Positions 5,460 through 7,270 of a stretch of DNA of 7,270 bases are shown here, one piece after another. The DNA comes from an uncultured Dorea sp. GTDB taxonomy: Bacteria > Bacillota_A > Clostridia > Lachnospirales > Lachnospiraceae. The notes under the pieces were generated by a model. It saw only the letters and a program-made list of their open reading frames with translations, did no database searches and was not told the DNA's origin. How positions within the stretch are numbered: the stretch's first letter is position 1; every line of letters starts with the position of its first letter. Position numbers and translations under genes: made by a program. Location: the NCBI GenBank assembly GCA_948468495.1, contig CAOKJI010000079.1, forward strand, positions 1 to 7,270. Reading direction: 5' to 3'.

Positions 5460-6179
5460 ATGAGAAATTCTCTCCTGTCGGTTCAGAATCTAAAGGTGTG
5501 GTATAACAAAGACAGAGATGTGTTGTCGGAGTTTTCTATTGATTTGAAGTATCATGAGACTGCAGGATTCATTGGGTTAAACGGTGCGGGCAAAACTACG
5601 TTTTTTAAAACACTGTCTGGACTATTGCCGACATATCAGGCAGAGGGCATTTATTTTTCGGGTCAGTCTGTAAATTTCCGGGACAGGAATTTCAAGACCC
5701 GCCGATATACGGTATTTGCGGAGGATTATTCTTTCCAGTATTTTACATTCTGGGAGTATTTGTCTTATGCATTTCAGGTTTATGGAAAAGATTATGGAAA
5801 AGAGCAGCCGAATATAGCGGAACTGATACAGGGATTTCATTTTGAAGAGTATACGGATGTTTTGTTGAAAGAGTTTTCCATGGGTAACCGTAAAAAGGCG
5901 TTTCTGATTACGGCATTTGCGCTGAAGCCGGAGCTGCTGCTTCTTGATGAACCGGTTAACGGATTAGACTTTCAGAGCACAGAATACTTGTATCGGCAGA
6001 TTAACGGATATAAAGAATACGGAACGGTTTTATTTTCCTCCCATATTCTGGAAAGCGTCACATTAACTTCCGACCGGGTATTTGTCCTGGAAAACGGGAG
6101 GATTCGGAGAACATTTGAAGGCGGAGAAATATCCGCGGCAAACATTCGGGAGGCGCTGCATGATGAGAATGATGTTTGA
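5460..6179 (+). CDS. ABC transporter ATP-binding protein
   Basis: This 239-residue cytoplasmic ATPase has all ABC motifs: Walker A GLNGAGKTT at 39-47, signature FSMGNRKK at 139-146 in place of canonical LSGGQ, Walker B LLLLDEP at 159-165 with catalytic Glu164, D-loop NGLD at 167-170 and switch His195 in FSSHILE. The Q-loop region reads TVFAEDYSF, with Glu88 where many members have Gln; this occurs in single-domain exporter-type ATPases. It would power the permease encoded directly downstream. ATG 5460 is chosen because GGAG at 5447-5450 is nine bases away; the in-frame ATG at 5451 abuts that GGAG with no spacer. The gene overlaps the permease start by 20 bases. The cargo cannot be deduced; antimicrobial peptide or lipid handling is typical for such operons but is inference. 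Confidence 0.93.
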   Translation: MRNSLLSVQNLKVWYNKDRDVLSEFSIDLKYHETAGFIGLNGAGKTTFFKTLSGLLPTYQAEGIYFSGQSVNFRDRNFKTRRYTVFAEDYSFQYFTFWEYLSYAFQVYGKDYGKEQPNIAELIQGFHFEEYTDVLLKEFSMGNRKKAFLITAFALKPELLLLDEPVNGLDFQSTEYLYRQINGYKEYGTVLFSSHILESVTLTSDRVFVLENGRIRRTFEGGEISAANIREALHDENDV

Positions 6180-7270
6180 TATTTTTGCCAAGCAATTATT
6201 TGGTGCAAAATACGAGCGGCTATTGCGTACGCTTTTAATTTATGCGATTGTATTTTGGAGTCTGAATCTTTCAGGCTTGAATGTGGAGATTGCGCCGTTT
6301 ATTTTATATCTTATGGTTAGTACAGTTACCGCCGGCATTATGTGGCAGGCCCTTTCCTCAGAGGGAAATGCGGCGACGATGCAGCACGTGTATATGCTTC
6401 CTTTTGAGCGCCGGAGCTTAATTTTTTCATATGTGGCTGCTCTGGGCGCTTATACTTTTTTGACAAAGACAGCGGCGCTTCTGGCTGTTGTATTTGCGGT
6501 ATCAGAATGGAGTTTTACAGAGGTTCTGGGGAGTCTCTTCTGTATGGTGAACGCCATTCTTATGACGGCGGTAGTTTTTTCTATGAGAAAATGCCGGGTT
6601 GCGGGATTTTCCTGGGGCGCCGGTGTGGTTGCAGGAATCTTATGGATATGGGATAAGCCGTGGTTTATTCCGGCGGCAGCAGTCAATAGCGTCTTGGCAT
6701 TTCTTCTCTTGTGGAATGCGGACGGAGATTCTTTTATCTTCCTTGGGTGCAAATGCAGAAAAAGGCTAAAGCGTTCTAAACATTATTCGGTATGGCGTTA
6801 TCTCTTTCGGTATCTAGGCGCTCATAAAAATTATTGCGTCAATACGGTAATTATGTGGTGTGTGGCCTGTGTGCTGCCATTGCTGTTTGGTAAGATAGAA
6901 ATGGTATTTGCGGTTCCGATTGGCTTTGCCATTCTTTCTCTGAATACGCCGATTTGTATCCTGTTGTCCTGTGATTCGGATTTGGAGCGGGCCGTTCGCT
7001 TTCTGCCCGGTCAGGAGAGAGCGTTTTGCGTGCCTTACTGTTTCTTTATCTTTTTGTGCAATAGCATTGCATACAGTTTGTTTCTTGGCAGCATACAGAT
7101 ACAGAACGGCGGAGTAACGCTTCAAATGGTAATCACAGCTATCTTCTTTGCTCTGCTCAGCGCAGCTTTATCGGTTCTGCTGGAATGGTACTGCCCCATT
7201 CGGAACTGGAAAATCGAAAGCGACTTATGGCATCATCCAAGAAAATATGTTGTGCCGGTCCTGATGGTTT
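6160..7270 (+). CDS. ABC transporter permease, 3' end beyond window
   Basis: An open frame runs from ATG 6160 to the edge (370 codons, no stop). GGGAGG at 6148-6153 lies six bases before the ATG; further in-frame ATGs at 6163, 6169 and 6172 are possible starts. The product is strongly hydrophobic, with about ten membrane spans visible (near 22-38, 44-62, 87-112, 121-141, 147-164, 168-186, 227-243, 247-270, 288-310, 320-342). Two halves look alike: LFGAKYERLL at 13-22 against YLGAHKNYCV at 218-227, and LSSEGN...LPFERR at 65-85 against LSCDSD...LPGQER at 269-287. This suggests an internal duplication, so one polypeptide may form the whole channel. It overlaps the ATPase gene by 20 bases, so the two are translationally linked. 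The permease family is not recognised precisely. Confidence 0.85.
   Translation, partial: MMRMMFDIFAKQLFGAKYERLLRTLLIYAIVFWSLNLSGLNVEIAPFILYLMVSTVTAGIMWQALSSEGNAATMQHVYMLPFERRSLIFSYVAALGAYTFLTKTAALLAVVFAVSEWSFTEVLGSLFCMVNAILMTAVVFSMRKCRVAGFSWGAGVVAGILWIWDKPWFIPAAAVNSVLAFLLLWNADGDSFIFLGCKCRKRLKRSKHYSVWRYLFRYLGAHKNYCVNTVIMWCVACVLPLLFGKIEMVFAVPIGFAILSLNTPICILLSCDSDLERAVRFLPGQERAFCVPYCFFIFLCNSIAYSLFLGSIQIQNGGVTLQMVITAIFFALLSAALSVLLEWYCPIRNWKIESDLWHHPRKYVVPVLMV

Noticed and set aside
6450..7125. Two - strand open frames (6450-6752 and 6814-7125)
   Set aside because: They are antisense to the ABC permease, which has a clear membrane-protein pattern and start; the reverse frames are basic, low-complexity translations typical of shadows.
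1..7270. CRISPR arrays, tRNA or rRNA genes, transposases, riboswitches
   Set aside because: No regularly spaced repeats, cloverleaf-like sequence, rRNA stretch, transposase motif or recognisable aptamer was seen on reading both strands.

Overview
The window looks like chromosomal DNA from an anaerobic, low-to-moderate GC Firmicute, most likely a gut Clostridia/Lachnospiraceae-type bacterium. This rests on strong GGAGG-type ribosome binding sites, a consensus sigma-A promoter, AzlC/AzlD proteins, a LytTR/GHKL two-component pair and the overall protein style. It is inference, because no marker gene fixes the taxon.

Layout. (1) Bases 1-765: the start of a leftward XRE-type HTH regulator, cut by the window edge, faces a rightward gene for an unrecognised acidic protein of 126 residues. 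The 234 bases between their starts hold an inverted repeat with a promoter inside it, plus a second palindrome; this looks like a divergent repressor/operator control region. (2) Bases 777-2663: a textbook TTGACA-17-TATAAT promoter drives azlC and azlD (branched-chain amino acid exporter type, ATGA overlap). A Crp/Fnr-family regulator follows 31 bases later. A 14-base direct repeat lies just before this promoter and again at the end of azlD. (3) Bases 2671-3164: a leftward thioredoxin gene converges on the Crp/Fnr gene. It shares a short divergent intergenic region with the next operon, and that region holds a Crp/Fnr-like palindrome about 41 bases upstream of the predicted thioredoxin start point. 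(4) Bases 3165-5167: a LytTR response regulator and a GHKL membrane histidine kinase, overlapping by ATGA. (5) Bases 5168-7270: a promoter region with 21-base-spaced direct repeats of LytTR type, then a small two-helix membrane protein, an ABC ATPase and an ABC permease that runs off the right edge.

Two regulatory circuits can be proposed. In the first, the Crp/Fnr protein activates the neighbouring thioredoxin gene from the palindrome; its recognition helix mixes CRP-like and FNR-like residues, and the palindrome mixes CRP-like and FNR-like half-sites. In the second, the LytTR/GHKL pair senses something at the membrane and switches on the adjacent transporter operon through the tandem repeats, which cover the place where a -35 box is missing. 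No AgrB, AgrD or other precursor peptide gene was found in the window, so the ligand and the cargo remain unknown. The permease appears to be an internal duplication and the 58-residue protein is a conspicuous unknown, so regions 4 and 5 are the best candidate for an undescribed system.
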